From Desulforamulus ruminis DSM 2154 (lineage in GTDB: Bacteria > Bacillota > Desulfotomaculia > Desulfotomaculales > Desulfotomaculaceae), in the NCBI RefSeq assembly GCF_000215085.1, contig NC_015589.1, positions 558,001-622,000 of the forward strand: a stretch of DNA of 64,000 nt, written 5' to 3'. Under the pieces are notes generated by a model. That model was not told the origin of the DNA. It did no database searches and saw only the letters and a program-made list of their open reading frames with translations. A program made the position numbers and the translations under genes. Positions within the stretch are counted from its first letter, which is position 1. Each line of letters opens with the position of its first letter. Below are positions 62,948 through 64,000 of this stretch, one piece after another.

Positions 62948-64000
62948 TTATGCAGGAATACCTTCATCAATTTTTCCGGCTTCCATATCGGCAATGGCTT
63001 GATGATATTTTTCTAAATCAAACTCTCCCTGCCATTTGGAAACGGCAATGGTGGCAACGGTGTTACCAACCATGTTGGTTAAGGCCCGGGCTTCGTTCAT
63101 AAACCGGTCAATACCTAGAATGAGAGCCATGCCTTCTACGGGGATGGTACCCATGCTGGCAAGAGTGGCACCTAATACTACGAAGGCACTGCCCACCACG
63201 CCGGCTCCGCCTTTGGAGGTTACCATTAATACTGCCAGAAGCATCAGTTGATGGCTTATATCAATAGGGGTGTTGGTAGCCTGGGCGATAAATACCGCTG
63301 CCATGGTGAAATAAATGGCTGCACCGTCCAGGTTAAAGGAGTATCCGGTGGGAATAACCAGACCGGTTACGGATTTAGAGCAGCCCAGCTTCTCCAGTTT
63401 TACCAGCAAACGGGGCATTACAGCTTCTGTGGTGGCGGTCCCCAGAGTGATAAGAAGTTCTTCTTTAAAGTATTTGATTAGCTTCCATAGGCTGACACGG
63501 GACCATACAGTAACGGCACCTAGAACGAATACGACGAATAAAATACAGGTAAGATAAAAGCCGCCCATTAATTTACCAAGGGACCATAATGATTCGATTC
63601 CGTACTTACCGGTGGTAAAACCGATGGCGCCAAAGGCGCCAATGGGAGCGACCTTCATAACAAAGCCAACAATTTTGAATAAAATATCAGAGATATCGTG
63701 AAGGAAGGTGTGCATTCTTTGCCCATGTTCACCAAGGCCGGACATGGCAAAAGCAAACAAAATAGCAAACACCAGAACTTGAAGAATATTGCCTTTGGCA
63801 AAGGAGTCAACAACATTAGAAGGAATAAGATCCAGAATGAATCCCATGAGGCCGGGGGTGTGTTCCGCAGGTTTAGCGGTGGTTACAATGGAGTCTGCCG
63901 CACCTTTCAGGCTGGCCACATCTACGTTCATACCAGCACCAGGTTGGAGCACGTTCACTACAACTAAACCAATGAGCAGGGCAATGGTGGATATAACCTC
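62948..64000 (-). CDS. dctA: C4-dicarboxylate/proton (or sodium) symporter, 5'-truncated by window edge
   Basis: About 350 codons visible; the frame stays open to the right edge, so the N-terminus is missing (family about 420-450). Signature regions of the DAACS family: GYSFNLDGAAIYFTMAAVFIA, MVTSKGGAGVVGSAFVVLGA and GIDRFMNEARALTNMVGNTVATIAVSKW. The last favours DctA (C4-dicarboxylate) over glutamate carriers. It imports succinate, fumarate or malate. Function next to the malic enzyme about 6 kb away would allow malate use. The gene symbol is a best guess within the family. Confidence 0.85.
   Translation of the reverse strand, partial: EVISTIALLIGLVVVNVLQPGAGMNVDVASLKGAADSIVTTAKPAEHTPGLMGFILDLIPSNVVDSFAKGNILQVLVFAILFAFAMSGLGEHGQRMHTFLHDISDILFKIVGFVMKVAPIGAFGAIGFTTGKYGIESLWSLGKLMGGFYLTCILFVVFVLGAVTVWSRVSLWKLIKYFKEELLITLGTATTEAVMPRLLVKLEKLGCSKSVTGLVIPTGYSFNLDGAAIYFTMAAVFIAQATNTPIDISHQLMLLAVLMVTSKGGAGVVGSAFVVLGATLASMGTIPVEGMALILGIDRFMNEARALTNMVGNTVATIAVSKWQGEFDLEKYHQAIADMEAGKIDEGIPA

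Noticed and set aside
1-64000. CRISPR array, prophage or rRNA/tRNA genes
   Set aside because: No regularly spaced repeats, phage structural or integrase genes, or rRNA/tRNA signatures were seen.

Overview
The window looks like chromosomal DNA of a low-to-moderate-GC, spore-forming anaerobic Firmicute, most likely of the Desulfotomaculum/Peptococcaceae type. The evidence is indirect. There are sporulation genes of the ytrH/ytrI type and Bacillus-like Shine-Dalgarno sequences with frequent TTG and GTG starts. There is a ydaO-type c-di-AMP riboswitch ahead of a KimA-like potassium importer. There are also many iron-sulfur proteins, a hybrid cluster protein (Hcp), and a taurine-dissimilation cluster that releases sulfite. 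No rRNA, tRNA, CRISPR array or prophage was seen. Genes run off both ends: uppP on the left and a dctA-like symporter on the right.

Left part (1-19 kb): mostly housekeeping and envelope genes in short transcription units. They include uppP, a DUF1624 membrane protein, a beta-hydroxyacid dehydrogenase, a surface or exosporium-like protein facing two glycosyltransferases, a Ste24-like M48 protease, and an aminotransferase with a DsrE-family protein. Then come a winged-helix/multi-FeS protein, ccdA, glutamate dehydrogenase, a KhtT/KhtU-like K+/H+ antiporter pair, a PAS histidine kinase, an acyl-CoA ligase and the ytrH-ytrI pair.

Middle part (19-40 kb): a c-di-AMP riboswitch controls kimA and probably a downstream membrane-anchored phosphatase-superfamily protein. 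An IS3-family element, disabled by a one-base deletion in its transposase, lies directly behind a secreted beta-propeller gene. A MocR regulator, a 12-repeat ankyrin lipoprotein and a bile-acid/ACR3-like transporter follow. The gene-poor stretch at 32.2-32.9 kb carries a near-consensus promoter, a long-range 13-bp closing helix and an intrinsic terminator. Together these define a candidate structured non-coding RNA that I cannot assign to a family. After it come a chemotaxis receptor with a Cys-rich N-terminus, LysM and DUF2325 proteins, VanZ, a SanA-like protein, a uracil-DNA-glycosylase-like gene, and a PadR regulator paired with a signal-less WtpA-like binding protein.

Right part (40-53 kb): a taurine regulon. 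It has an Fe-type alcohol dehydrogenase, a GntR/UTRA regulator, a two-ATPase/two-permease ABC importer with a lipoprotein receptor, and then ald-tpa-xsc. Taurine would be imported and transaminated by Tpa to sulfoacetaldehyde. Ald would recycle alanine to pyruvate. Xsc would give acetyl phosphate plus sulfite, which could serve as an electron acceptor elsewhere in the genome. A conserved GGTACG-type element sits at the gntR promoter, before the transporter operon and before ald, so one regulon is likely. The two ATPases carry complementary motif defects that all fall into one composite ATP site, suggesting an asymmetric heterodimer.

Far right (53-64 kb): a ferredoxin-hcp operon, an ACT-domain malic enzyme, and a TetR-controlled RND efflux operon with a palindromic operator inside its promoter spacer. 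The last gene is a C4-dicarboxylate symporter.
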